From Buchananella felis (lineage in GTDB: Bacteria; Actinomycetota; Actinomycetes; Actinomycetales; Actinomycetaceae), in NCBI RefSeq assembly GCF_041380015.1, contig NZ_CP159978.1: 64,000 bases of DNA. One strand, written 5' to 3'. The notes beneath the pieces were generated by a model. That model saw only the letters and a program-made list of their open reading frames with translations, was not told the DNA's origin and did no database searches. Below, one piece after another: positions 35,584 through 44,321 of the stretch; position 1 is the first letter of the stretch, and every line of letters begins with the position of its first letter. The translations under genes were made by a program, and so were the position numbers.

Positions 35584-35651
35584 CGTGCGTCCCACGAGGT
35601 GGGACGCACGAGCGGTGGGGTGGGCCCAAAATCGTGGGCCCACCCCACCGC
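35584..35651 (-). terminator. Double hairpin terminator after pepN
   Basis: Two perfect hairpins stand side by side: a 12-bp stem with a 3-nt loop (35584-35610) and a 17-bp stem with a 6-nt loop (35612-35651). They separate pepN from the downstream DUF881 operon on the same strand. Confidence 0.8.
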
Positions 35652-35678
35652 CTACATCGGGTTGGGAAAGCCCGGGCC

Positions 35679-38327
35679 TTACCGGGCCGCCTGGCGTGCG
35701 CGCTCGTTGCGGGCCACCTCATCGAGGCGCTCGATCAGCAGGCGGCGCAGCCCGGCCGCCGGGTCCTTCGCCAGGGCCTCGTTTGTGGCGCGCTCGTTGT
35801 CCGAGTACTCCTCCCAGCGCGGGTAGAGCCCGTTGATGAGCCAGCGGGAGATGGCGATGGAGTGGTCCTGCCACACTGTGTCCAGCAGCTCGTAGTAGCG
35901 CGCCGTGAACGGGGCCAGCAGCCCCTTGTCTGCGGTGCGCACCAGGCCCATGACGGCGGCGGCCACGTGGTCGTTGGAGGCCTCTGCCCCGGTGGCCAGC
36001 GCCCACGCGGCGTCCTTGGCGGCCGCCGAGGGGCGGGCGGCCTCGATCTCCACCTGCGCGGTAACGCCGTCGCCCGACGGATCGACCAAGGCGTGCGCCT
36101 TTACCGCCTCCGCGGTGTCCTCACCCAGGCTGGTCAGGTTGATCAGCGCCTGCCACACCAGCTCCGGGCTGGCCGCCAGGCCCTCCACCTGGCCGCGCGC
36201 GACCTGCCACAGCCGCTCCACGTACTCCTCACGCACAGGGTTCTCGCCCGGTGCGTGGATCGCCGCCAGGGACTTGGCCACCAGCTCCTGCGAGTCGCTG
36301 CCCGGCACGGTCGCCGCCAGGGCGTCCAGGTGGCCGCGCACCAGTTCGCCGCGCGCGTTGTCCAGCTGCTCGGCCGGCACAAAACGCTCCACGGCCGCGC
36401 GCGCCTCGCGCAGCAGTGTGGAGAGCAGGGCGGCGTCGGCCTCCCCCGGGGCGTGGCGCAGCACCGCCTTCACGAAGTCGCGGGCCGGCAACAGAGCGTC
36501 GCGCAGGCTCGCCAGCAGCGCCGACCACACCACCGCGCGGTCCAGCGAATCGGCCAGCGTCCCCACGTACTCCAGGGCCACCTGCGCCGCCTCGGCGTCC
36601 AGGTGCACCAGCCCGTAGGTCAGGTCACCGGAGTTGACCAGCACCAGGTCCGCGCGCGGCACCGCGCCAGCAGGCAGCTCGAAACGCGTGGCGGCCGCCT
36701 CGATGACGGCGTCGTGTTGGTACAGGGAAACCAGGGCAGCGTCGTCCACCGCAAAGAACTCCACCCGCAGGCGGTGCGGCCGCAAAACCGGGGCGCCGCC
36801 CGGCCCGTCCGTGCCACTCTGGTGCACCGTAAAGGCGGCCACACCGGCAGCGTCGGACTCCAACTCCACCGACAGAGCCGACGGCGAAGACGTTGCCAGC
36901 CACGCCTGCGCCCACGCGCTCATGTCCCGTCCCGAGGCCGCGCTCAACGCGTCCAGGAAATCCCTCAACGTGGCCGTGCCGAATGCGCGCTCCGCAAAGA
37001 ACGCGCGGGCCGCCGCGAAGAACGCCTCCTCCCCCACGTAGGCCACCAGCTGGCGCAGCACCGAGGCGCCCTTGGCATAAGTGATCCCGTCGAAGTTCTG
37101 GCTGGCGGCCTCCACGTCCGGGATGTCCGCCAGGATCGGGTGCGTGGTCGGGTAGGAATCCTGCACGTACGCCCACGCCTTGCGACCAAAGCAGAACGAC
37201 GTCCACTCATCCGTGAACTCCGTGGCCGTGGCGGTGGCGTAAGAGCCCATGAAGTCCGCAAACGACTCCTTCAACCACAAGTCATCCCACCACTGCGGCG
37301 TCACCAGGTCGCCAAACCACATGTGCGTCATCTCGTGCATCACCACGTTGGCAAGCTGCTGCGACAGGTTGCGCGTGGCCTTCGTCTTGGCCAGGAACGA
37401 CTCGGTGAAAGTCACGCAGCCCGGGTTCTCCATCGCGCCCAGGTTGTACTCCGGCACAAAAATCTGGTCGTACTTACCCCACGGGTAGGGGAAGGCAAAA
37501 CGCTCGTGCAACAGGGTGAGGCCCTGGCGGGTCACCGTCTCCATCAGCTCGCCGTCCACGTACGGGGCCATCGAGGCGCGCGCGTACACGCCCAAATCGA
37601 TGTCCTTCTCGCCCCGCTCCGCGTTGCCCTCCCACCGCGAGGTCACCACGCGCTGGTACGGGCCGGCGCACAGCACCGTCAGGTACGTGGAGACGCGCGG
37701 GGTGGGGTGGAACGTGGTGCGCACGTTGCCCGCCAGTGCGCCCAGCGTGGCCGGCGCCGGGGCGTGAGCACCCTCCTCACCGGTGGGGATAACAGCGGCC
37801 GGCACCTCTGCGGCGGTCAGGGGGACGACGTCGGCCACCGGCTGGTTCGAAAGCACCGTCCACTCCGTGGGGGCGTCCACGCTCAAACGGAACACCGCCT
37901 TCAGGTCAGGCTGGTCGAAGTTGGCGTACAGGCGGCGCGAGTCCGTCGGCTCGAACTGCGTGTAGAGGTAGACGGCGCTGTCGGCCGGGTCCACGTAGCG
38001 GTGCAGGCCCTCCCCCGTGCGGGAAAAGACCATCGTGGAGGTCACCGTGACGTCGTTCTCCCCCGCCGCCGCCGTGAAAAACACGCGCGAGCCGTCAAAA
38101 TCCGGGTCGATCTGCGTGCCGTTCACCACCACGCGCTCCACGCTCTGCCCCACGCAGTCCAGGAAGGTGCAGGTGGCTTCCGGGGCGTCAAAGCGCACGC
38201 GGGAGATGGCGGTGAAAGTGGTGGCGTTCTGGGCGGCAGCGCCCGTCAGGTCCACGTGCACGTCATAGGAGTGCACCGTGAAGGCGCTACGGGCGGCGGC
38301 ATCAAGGCGAGAAAGGTTGTAAGTCAC
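35679..38327 (-). CDS. pepN: Aminopeptidase N (M1 family zinc metallopeptidase)
   Basis: 882 aa from a GTG (weak SD). The zinc site is complete: HEMTH and, 18 residues on, KESFADF, giving the HExxH-x18-E motif; the exopeptidase motif GAMENPG precedes it. N-terminal beta domain about 1-195, catalytic domain about 196-440, ERAP1-like C-terminal domain to the end. It removes N-terminal amino acids from peptides in the cytoplasm; no signal peptide is visible. The length matches actinobacterial PepN. Confidence 0.95.
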   Translation of the reverse strand: MTYNLSRLDAAARSAFTVHSYDVHVDLTGAAAQNATTFTAISRVRFDAPEATCTFLDCVGQSVERVVVNGTQIDPDFDGSRVFFTAAAGENDVTVTSTMVFSRTGEGLHRYVDPADSAVYLYTQFEPTDSRRLYANFDQPDLKAVFRLSVDAPTEWTVLSNQPVADVVPLTAAEVPAAVIPTGEEGAHAPAPATLGALAGNVRTTFHPTPRVSTYLTVLCAGPYQRVVTSRWEGNAERGEKDIDLGVYARASMAPYVDGELMETVTRQGLTLLHERFAFPYPWGKYDQIFVPEYNLGAMENPGCVTFTESFLAKTKATRNLSQQLANVVMHEMTHMWFGDLVTPQWWDDLWLKESFADFMGSYATATATEFTDEWTSFCFGRKAWAYVQDSYPTTHPILADIPDVEAASQNFDGITYAKGASVLRQLVAYVGEEAFFAAARAFFAERAFGTATLRDFLDALSAASGRDMSAWAQAWLATSSPSALSVELESDAAGVAAFTVHQSGTDGPGGAPVLRPHRLRVEFFAVDDAALVSLYQHDAVIEAAATRFELPAGAVPRADLVLVNSGDLTYGLVHLDAEAAQVALEYVGTLADSLDRAVVWSALLASLRDALLPARDFVKAVLRHAPGEADAALLSTLLREARAAVERFVPAEQLDNARGELVRGHLDALAATVPGSDSQELVAKSLAAIHAPGENPVREEYVERLWQVARGQVEGLAASPELVWQALINLTSLGEDTAEAVKAHALVDPSGDGVTAQVEIEAARPSAAAKDAAWALATGAEASNDHVAAAVMGLVRTADKGLLAPFTARYYELLDTVWQDHSIAISRWLINGLYPRWEEYSDNERATNEALAKDPAAGLRRLLIERLDEVARNERARQAAR

Positions 38328-38675
38328 CCGGGCAGTTTATCGACGCCGCTCGGGGCGGGCACGACGGCAGGGCCCGGTGGGTGGGGCGTGCGGTGAGGTG
38401 GTGGCGTGGGTGTGGGTGTGTGGTGAGGTGGGGGGCGTTTGGGCGGGGGCGAGGTGAGGAGGCATGCGGGCAGTGGCGTGGGTGTGGACGCGGGCCCGGT
38501 GCGTGTGGCGTGTGGCGTGCGGGCGCGGAGACGGTGAGGTGGGGGCCGGGCGGGGCGTGCGGTGAGGTGGAGCGTGCGGTGAACCACACAGACGTGGTTT
38601 TGGTGGAAAGGGCCTGAGTGGGTTAAGCTTCACCGGTCGCTAACGACGGGCCGGACATCGGCGCGACGGAAGCAA
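38328..38675. other. G-rich intergenic region between pepN and tRNA-Pro
   Basis: No gene seen. The plus strand from about 38370 to 38580 is extremely G/T-rich with short repeats of GGTGAGGTGG and GGCGTGCGGTGAGG; the block GGGGCGTGCGGTGAGGTGG recurs at both ends of it. It could form G-quadruplexes. Promoters of pepN (minus) and tRNA-Pro (plus) should lie here. Confidence 0.5.
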
Positions 38676-38749
<74 letters not shown>

Positions 38750-38755
38750 CGAAAC

Positions 38756-38790
38756 ACCCGGAACTGCAACGAAATGCAGTTCCGGGTTTT
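38756..38790 (+). terminator. Terminator after tRNA-Pro
   Basis: ACCCGGAACTGCA (38756-38768) pairs perfectly with TGCAGTTCCGGGT (38775-38787), followed by TTT. Confidence 0.92.
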
Positions 38791-38846
38791 GTCGTCTCTG
38801 GGGCCAAGGACAGGGGCGCTGGGCTGGGGACGTGTGCTGGCGCAGG

Positions 38847-39120
38847 GCGTACATGCGTACGGTTGGGGTACATGTGACCGATTGGTGCCGTGTCCCGGTT
38901 CGGTCGTATCGACCCGGGGCGTACATGCGTACGGTTGGGGTACATGTGACCGATTGGTGCCGTGTCCCGGTTCGGTCGTATCGACCCGGGGCGTACATGC
39001 GTACGGTTGGGGTACATGTGACCGCTTGGTGCCGTGTCCCGGTTCGGTTGTTATCGACCCGGGGCGTACATGCGTACGGTCGGGGTACATGTGACCGCTT
39101 GGTGCCGTGGTACCGGCCGG
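38847..39120 (+). repeat. 72-bp tandem repeat, cluster 1 (3.7 copies)
   Basis: Units begin with GCGTACATGCGTACGG at 38847, 38919, 38991 and 39064 (periods 72, 72, 73). Each contains a quasi-palindrome GGTACATGTGACC and ends CGACCCGGG. The first copies are almost identical; the last is degenerate after about 39110. The remaining sequence to 39294 shows nothing recognised. Confidence 0.95.
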
Positions 39121-39294
39121 TCGCATGTACACCGTTGCAACATTTGCGATCTCTGGGTGGTCCGGAGCATCAAGCGATCATCCTGGAGGCGGGCTGATCC
39201 TGGCGTCTGGAAGCAATTGAGGGGGCCGTCGACGATGAGGCGATGGCACGGGTGAGTGCAGCATCGGGACGTTGATATGGAGCCAGCTGGTGGA

Positions 39295-39891
39295 TCAGGT
39301 CCTGGGAGGAACGAGCATTGTCAATATCCATGCATGTTTGCCGACCTGGCGAATGCGCTTGAAGCCAAGGTCCTCCAGTAGCTCGACCGTCGCGGTGAAC
39401 AGGAACCTGCTCTGCGCGTTCCGGCCGGCCGTCGTGTCACTGATTGCCTCGACCACGCCTCCGCCTGCTTGAGCGATGAGTTCGACCGCGCCAAGAATCG
39501 CTGCCGTGGCCAAGCCTTGGCCGCGGTGCTTCGGATCGACGTAGACGCAAGCGAGCCGCCAATCAGGCAAAGGCGGTGGTTGCTTGTCATAAGCACGGCG
39601 ATGCTTTATGCCCGCCAGCTCATCCGGCGGCCCGTACTGCGCCCAGGCCTGACAGCTTCCCTCGGCGTCCAATACCAGGGCTGCGTGTGCCTCGCCGTTG
39701 AGGACGCGGTGGTGTTTCGCCTGTCGCTGGGCGGCACGCGGGATGCGGCCACACTCGGGGTGGTATCCGATGCACCAACAACCACCGAACACGCCGTTGT
39801 TACGTTCGATAAGTTCGGCGAATACGTCCCATGTCCTCGGCCCGAGAGCGACGGTGATGTAGCCCGAGGAGATGTCGGTACGTGGGGTCAT
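39295..39891 (-). CDS. GNAT-family N-acetyltransferase
   Basis: 198 aa from the ATG at 39891, which overlaps the stop of the upstream hydrolase by 4 bp (ATGA). The GNAT acetyl-CoA site is VYVDPKHRGQGLATAAI (V/I-x-x-x-x-R/Q-G-x-G-x-A). The N-terminal part with GGCWCIGYHPE and AKHHRVLNGEAHAALV is typical of an uncharacterised bacterial GNAT group. The substrate is unknown. The gene pair lies between two clusters of the 72-bp repeat. Confidence 0.83.
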   Translation of the reverse strand: MTPRTDISSGYITVALGPRTWDVFAELIERNNGVFGGCWCIGYHPECGRIPRAAQRQAKHHRVLNGEAHAALVLDAEGSCQAWAQYGPPDELAGIKHRRAYDKQPPPLPDWRLACVYVDPKHRGQGLATAAILGAVELIAQAGGGVVEAISDTTAGRNAQSRFLFTATVELLEDLGFKRIRQVGKHAWILTMLVPPRT

Positions 39892-40472
39892 TTGTGCCCA
39901 ATCGCATGCAGAGTGGTAATTAAGTCTCGTATCGCCTTTCGGCTTGCACACTCGTCATAGTCCGGGAGTGACGGCTCCAGGAACAAGTGCCCCTCGCCGG
40001 GGTACAGGTGAATGTGAAGGTTTGCGTGTTTTCGCTGCCAAGCCTGCGCAATGGCTAGGTCTCCGTCGTCCACGAAGAAGGGATCGTGGTCCATGCCGAA
40101 GACCTCCACAGGGCACTGTGTGGGCCAGGACCCCGCCAGCTGAGTGGGGTCGAAGAACGAATGGAAAAGGACTGCCCCCACCGCACCAGGGCGAGTCTGG
40201 AGCAGGTGCTGGGCTGGGAAGACGCCCAGCGACAGCCCACCGTACACGACATCGGCTGGCAGGCCGTCACAAGCCAGTTCTGCACGATGAAGCAGTTCGT
40301 CATCGCCCAATTCATTGCTAAAGGCCAAGCCAGTGGAGAGCTCATCGAAGATTTTGCCGTCGAACAGGTCCGGAGTCAGCACATTCAGACCTTCGTGACG
40401 GAGAGAGTCGGCGACGGAGACCACGCCAGGGGTCAAGCCCAGGACGTGGTGAAAGAGGACAAGTGTCGTCAT
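39888..40472 (-). CDS. Dienelactone hydrolase-family protein
   Basis: 194 aa from the ATG at 40472; the frame opens ten codons earlier without better signals. Small alpha/beta hydrolase: LFHHVLGLTPGV at the start, nucleophile elbow GLSLG (Ser in place of the Cys of true dienelactone hydrolases), and catalytic His in YPGEGHLF. Function unknown. It is coupled to the GNAT gene and both lie between same-orientation repeat clusters, suggesting a small cassette. Confidence 0.75.
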   Translation of the reverse strand: MTTLVLFHHVLGLTPGVVSVADSLRHEGLNVLTPDLFDGKIFDELSTGLAFSNELGDDELLHRAELACDGLPADVVYGGLSLGVFPAQHLLQTRPGAVGAVLFHSFFDPTQLAGSWPTQCPVEVFGMDHDPFFVDDGDLAIAQAWQRKHANLHIHLYPGEGHLFLEPSLPDYDECASRKAIRDLITTLHAIGHK

Positions 40473-40663
40473 GGGGATCAAGGTACAAGCTATGGCGGAC
40501 ACGACGCGAACTCATCCTGAAATGAGTGCTCGGTGCGTATGAAGCAATCGTGACCGGCCCGTTCAACTGTTCACCCCGGAAGAACCAACAGTGCTGAGGT
40601 AGGGCGCCGGCCGTGCCGTTTGTCTCTGGAGGTGGTCCGGGCGGTTCCGCCGGGTGGAACGGG

Positions 40664-40879
40664 GCGTACATGCGTACGGTCGGGGTTCATGTGACTGCTT
40701 GGTGCCGTGCCCTGGTTCGGTCGTATTGACCCGGGGCGTTCATGCGTACGGTTGGGGTTCATGTGACCGGTTGGGGCCGCGCCCCGGTGCGGTCGTAATG
40801 ACCCGGGGCGTACATGCGTGCGGTCGGGGTACATGTGACCGGTTGGTGCCGCGCCCCCGAGCGGTCGTATCGACCCGGA
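40664..40879 (+). repeat. 72-bp tandem repeat, cluster 2 (3 copies)
   Basis: Units start at 40664, 40736 and 40808 with exact 72-bp spacing and the same orientation as cluster 1. Copies are more diverged (for example GTTCATG for GTACATG), but GCGT..ATGCGT.CGG and CATGTGAC stay. Three shorter GATCGGTCG-like pieces follow to about 40915. The surrounding 40473-40663 and 40880-41026 hold no gene that I can support. Confidence 0.93.
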
Positions 40880-41026
40880 TCGGTCGCACTGCCCCGGATC
40901 GGTCGTATTGGACGTGTGGGGTCAGCGCGATGCCAATGGTTTGCAGTCGGCAGCTTGCAGGGCTTACGAGGCGTTCACCTTGACCGAGAGGTCGGGTGTA
41001 GGCATATGTATGCGCCGCAGATAGGG

Positions 41027-41062
41027 CTCGGGGCTTGGGGAGAAAACTCCCCAAGCCCCGAG
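41027..41062 (-). terminator. Terminator after the wall-anchored protein gene
   Basis: A perfect 16-bp stem, 41027-41042 with 41047-41062, and an AAAA (TTTT on the minus strand) loop, 30 bp after the stop codon. Confidence 0.85.
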
Positions 41063-41092
41063 GCCTAGGTTGGGTTAGCCCGGTCTAGCCGG

Positions 41093-43885
41093 TCACTTGG
41101 ACCTGCGCAAGGACCTAGCGGAGAGGAGCACTGCTCCCCCGATCGCCAAGATCAGTGCAAGTACGGCGGTACCCGAGAGGTCCGCGCCCGTGCGCGCCAG
41201 CTTCCCGGCGGGCTTAGGGCTCTGCGTTACCTTGGGCGTAGCCGGAGTCGCAACATGGGATTCGCTCGGCTTCGCAGACGCTGTTGGCGTCAAGCTCGGT
41301 TCGGGAGTCACAGTGGGCGTCTCACTCTGAGCGGCAGAGGGCGACTGCGAAGGCGTTGCCGAAGCAGACGGTTCCACGGACGCAGTAACTGACGGCGTGG
41401 TCGATGCGCTTTCAGAAACAGACGCTGACGGCGATGCGCTGACAGAGACCGACGCACTCTGGGAAGCAGAGGCCGAGGCGCTAGGCGACGTCGACGTGCT
41501 CTGGGACGGGCTAGCAGACACTGATGCTGACGCGCTAACCGACGCCGACGCCGAAGCAGAGGCGGAAGCCGAAGCGCTAGAGGAAGCGCTCGCCGACGTG
41601 CTCTGGGACGGGTTAGCGGACACTGACACAGAGGCGCTCGACGACACAGAAGCGCTCGACGACGCACTCTGGGAAGCAGAGGCGCTAGAGGAAGCGCTCG
41701 CCGACGCGCTCTGGGAAGCAGAGGCCGAGGCGCTAGGCGACGCCGACGCGCTCTGGGACGGGCTAGCAGAAACTGACACTGACGCGCTAACCGAGGCCGA
41801 CGCCGAAGCAGAGGCGGAGGCCGAAGCGCTAGAGGAAGCGCTCGCCGACGCGCTCTGGGAAGCAGAGGCCGAGGCGCTAGGCGACGCCGACGCGCTCTGG
41901 GACGGGCTAGCAGAAACTGACACTGACGCGCTAACCGAGGCCGACGCTGATACCGAAGCCGACGCGGATTGCGAAGCGGTAGTGCTGGCAGACGCGCTCG
42001 CAGACGGGGTTTGCTTGGGCTCGCCCGGTAGGGAGACCACTAGCCAGTCGCCGTTTCCGGCTTCGTTCCAGGCAGAAACTCGGAAGGTGTAAGTGACATG
42101 CGGGTCCAACCCGGTCAGGGTGCGCTCCTTGGCTACCGACGGAGCGTTCTCCACCACGGTCCAGGTCTCGCCTCCGTCAACAGACTGTTCCACCACGTAG
42201 TCGCGGACGGCGTCGCGCGATGGGCCGGCGCTGCCATCCTGCTCCCAGGTGAGCTTGACAGTGCCCGGGGCGGCACCCGCTCCCCCGCCATCAGCTCCGG
42301 CTCCTGCCCCGCCATCAGCCCCGGCGCCTGCGCCGGCGCCAGCACCCGGCGTAGCGCCGCGCTCGACGCGCAGTTCAGAGACGGGCAGCGGGGTCATCCC
42401 CAGGATGAGTACGCGGGCGCCTCGACCGCCCTCCCCAACAGTCACGTACTTGTGTCCAGCAGCGTCGAAGGAGATACCGCGCGGGGTGGAGTAGCCGGGG
42501 ACGCGCACGTCGCCCACCGCGTCCTGGACGGCAGCGTCAACCTTGGAGTGCGTGCCGACGCTTTGTCCGGCCGGTGCCGCCACCATGTTGGCCTTGGCGA
42601 CGTGGTCGAACTGCTTGTTGGCGGCGGCGGTGGTGCCGTTGCCCCACTGGCGCTGGTAGTTACCGGCAGCGTCGAATTCGTAAACCCCGGATGACTGCGT
42701 CCACGCAAATAGGTGGCGGTAAGGCTGGGCGCCGGGTTCTAGTGCGACTGCGGGGCCGAACATGGTCCTGCCGGAGGGGAAGATTGTGGCCACATCCTGG
42801 TTGGGGGCGTAGCCGGCCCCGAGGCGCTGGATGACCTCGTTTTGTGCGTTGCGTACCTCAACGAACGGCTTTGCCCGGTAGGTGTCGTTGTTGGCGGCGT
42901 CGTCTCCGAAGTTGACCAGTGCGATGTAGCGTCGCCCGTCTACGGGGTCGACGGCAACACCGTAGGGGTTGCGCAGGAAGCGTGTTGCATCGGCGCGTAG
43001 TGGCTCTACGCCATTGTTGGTCGGCGCATCGAGTTTGAGGTTGTCTTCCTGGGGCAGCAGGCTGCCGTCTGCGCCGTAGCGAACTAGGCGGTCGGAGACT
43101 TCGGAGTTGATGAGGATGCTGCCGTCGATGTCGGTGGCGGCTGAAACGGAGTAGAAGGCAACGCCGGGCTTGTCTTTGTGTGCCCAGGGCCCCTGGAAAC
43201 CTACCGCGCCCTGCTTGGTGCCAGCAGCGTCGAAGAAGGTGATGCGGCTGCCCTGCTCACCCTCGACGTAGGGGGCAGCGGCTTCGGAGTCCACAACAAA
43301 GATCTTGTCGCCGGACTTGGTGATGCCGCGCGGGCCGTGCTTGAGCGGGTTGGTGTCGTAGATGCCGTCGCGGATCACGGTGCGGTCGGCGGGCTCTTCC
43401 CAGGTTTTGCCGATGCCGTCGTTGCTTGCCCCGTGTGCCGAGAATGTGCCGTTGCCGGTGTAGTTCGTGGCTTCTGCGGCGGTGGTGTTGGATTGCCCGT
43501 AGACAAATACTCGTGGGGTGCCGGTTTGGCAGGAGGGGCCAGAGTGTCCGCTTAGGCGGCAACCGAAGCTGCTGTAGAGCACTTTGCCGGAGTCGGTCAC
43601 CCAAAGCCGGTTGTTGGTGGTGTCAACCAGGATGCCGTAGTTGTAGGTGGCGTCGTTGACGCGTGTTTCGACGTCGCCTACCAGGCCCCATTTGTTGGAG
43701 CCCTGTGCCTTTCCGGCTGTGTAGGCCACGGAGGTGTCGGCGCCGGTGACGGCCCCGGTGTAGTTCGCGGCGGGAGTGGGCGTCGGGTCGATTGCCAGCG
43801 CGGCCCCGGGCGTGATGAGGGCAACGATGCCTAGAGAGACTGCTGCCAGTGTGCCGAGGGCTCTCCCGGAGGGAAGGTGAGTCAC
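41093..43885 (-). CDS. Sortase-anchored surface protein with propeller, FnIII and Ser/Ala-rich stalk
   Basis: 930 aa from a GTG (AAGGAA 5 nt upstream). Signal peptide about 1-31. An NHL/propeller-like domain spans about 40-500 (repeated GVAVDPVDGRRYIALVN, GISFDAAGHKYVTVG). A Gly/Ala-rich hinge and one fibronectin III domain (about 545-628) follow. A Ser/Ala/Gln-rich stalk runs about 635-860. At the C-terminus KLARTG, a hydrophobic helix and RRSK form a sorting signal of the LAxTG type recognised by class E sortases. It is likely an adhesin; the ligand is unknown. The stalk DNA contains a 122-bp perfect direct repeat. Confidence 0.85.
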   Translation of the reverse strand: MTHLPSGRALGTLAAVSLGIVALITPGAALAIDPTPTPAANYTGAVTGADTSVAYTAGKAQGSNKWGLVGDVETRVNDATYNYGILVDTTNNRLWVTDSGKVLYSSFGCRLSGHSGPSCQTGTPRVFVYGQSNTTAAEATNYTGNGTFSAHGASNDGIGKTWEEPADRTVIRDGIYDTNPLKHGPRGITKSGDKIFVVDSEAAAPYVEGEQGSRITFFDAAGTKQGAVGFQGPWAHKDKPGVAFYSVSAATDIDGSILINSEVSDRLVRYGADGSLLPQEDNLKLDAPTNNGVEPLRADATRFLRNPYGVAVDPVDGRRYIALVNFGDDAANNDTYRAKPFVEVRNAQNEVIQRLGAGYAPNQDVATIFPSGRTMFGPAVALEPGAQPYRHLFAWTQSSGVYEFDAAGNYQRQWGNGTTAAANKQFDHVAKANMVAAPAGQSVGTHSKVDAAVQDAVGDVRVPGYSTPRGISFDAAGHKYVTVGEGGRGARVLILGMTPLPVSELRVERGATPGAGAGAGAGADGGAGAGADGGGAGAAPGTVKLTWEQDGSAGPSRDAVRDYVVEQSVDGGETWTVVENAPSVAKERTLTGLDPHVTYTFRVSAWNEAGNGDWLVVSLPGEPKQTPSASASASTTASQSASASVSASASVSASVSVSASPSQSASASPSASASASQSASASASSSASASASASASASVSASVSVSASPSQSASASPSASASASQSASASASSSASASQSASSSASVSSSASVSVSANPSQSTSASASSSASASASASASASVSASASVSASPSQSTSTSPSASASASQSASVSVSASPSASVSESASTTPSVTASVEPSASATPSQSPSAAQSETPTVTPEPSLTPTASAKPSESHVATPATPKVTQSPKPAGKLARTGADLSGTAVLALILAIGGAVLLSARSLRRSK
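41682..41947 (-). repeat. 122-bp perfect direct repeat inside the stalk-coding region
   Basis: 41682-41803 and 41826-41947 are identical, a period of 144 bp (48 codons), so gain or loss of a unit keeps the reading frame. Confidence 0.9.
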
Positions 43886-44321
43886 AGGGTTCCTTTCGAC
43901 TTAACGAAACGCGCGTGAAGCTAACGCAGGAAAGTGAACAATCGGTTTCCGGCCGGTAGGACTGTGACGTTGCCGAGTGGTCAATTTAGGGGCGGTAAGC
44001 ACGGCGGCGGGTTTCTCCCTGGCGGCTCGCTGTAGGCAAGCCGTTGGGTGCGGCTTTGTGCGCTTGCTTCGTTATCTGTGGCCTTGGGACGGCTTGATTC
44101 TGGCTAACTGGCGGGGTGAGACGCCCAGCGGTTTCTTGGTTGCCACCTCAATTGCGTGGCTCTGTTTCGTCGGCTGTTCTTGGTGTCCGACGTTGCCGCC
44201 TGGCGCTTCTTTTGACCGAATTCTTGTGCGGTGAAACACAGGGAAAAGAGGGCGCGAGTTTCAATTATTGAGATGGGGCGGTGGCGAAATGTGAATGCGG
44301 CAGAACCGGGTGAGTCGCGCT
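43886..44321. other. Intergenic region upstream of the surface-protein gene
   Basis: No supported gene. On the minus strand TTGACC (43984-43979) could be a -35 element for the surface protein, with a poor -10. The part 44205-44280 is A+T-richer than its surroundings. Confidence 0.4.

Noticed and set aside
35634..38396. A 920-codon plus-strand open frame opposite pepN
   Set aside because: It is a shadow: PepN on the minus strand has HExxH, GAMENPG and normal length, while the plus frame gives Arg/His/Val-rich sequence without any recognisable fold.
38847..40879. 72-bp repeats as CRISPR or as plasmid iterons
   Set aside because: No spacers, no cas or rep gene, and the units are much longer than CRISPR repeats; a chromosomal repeat family fits better.
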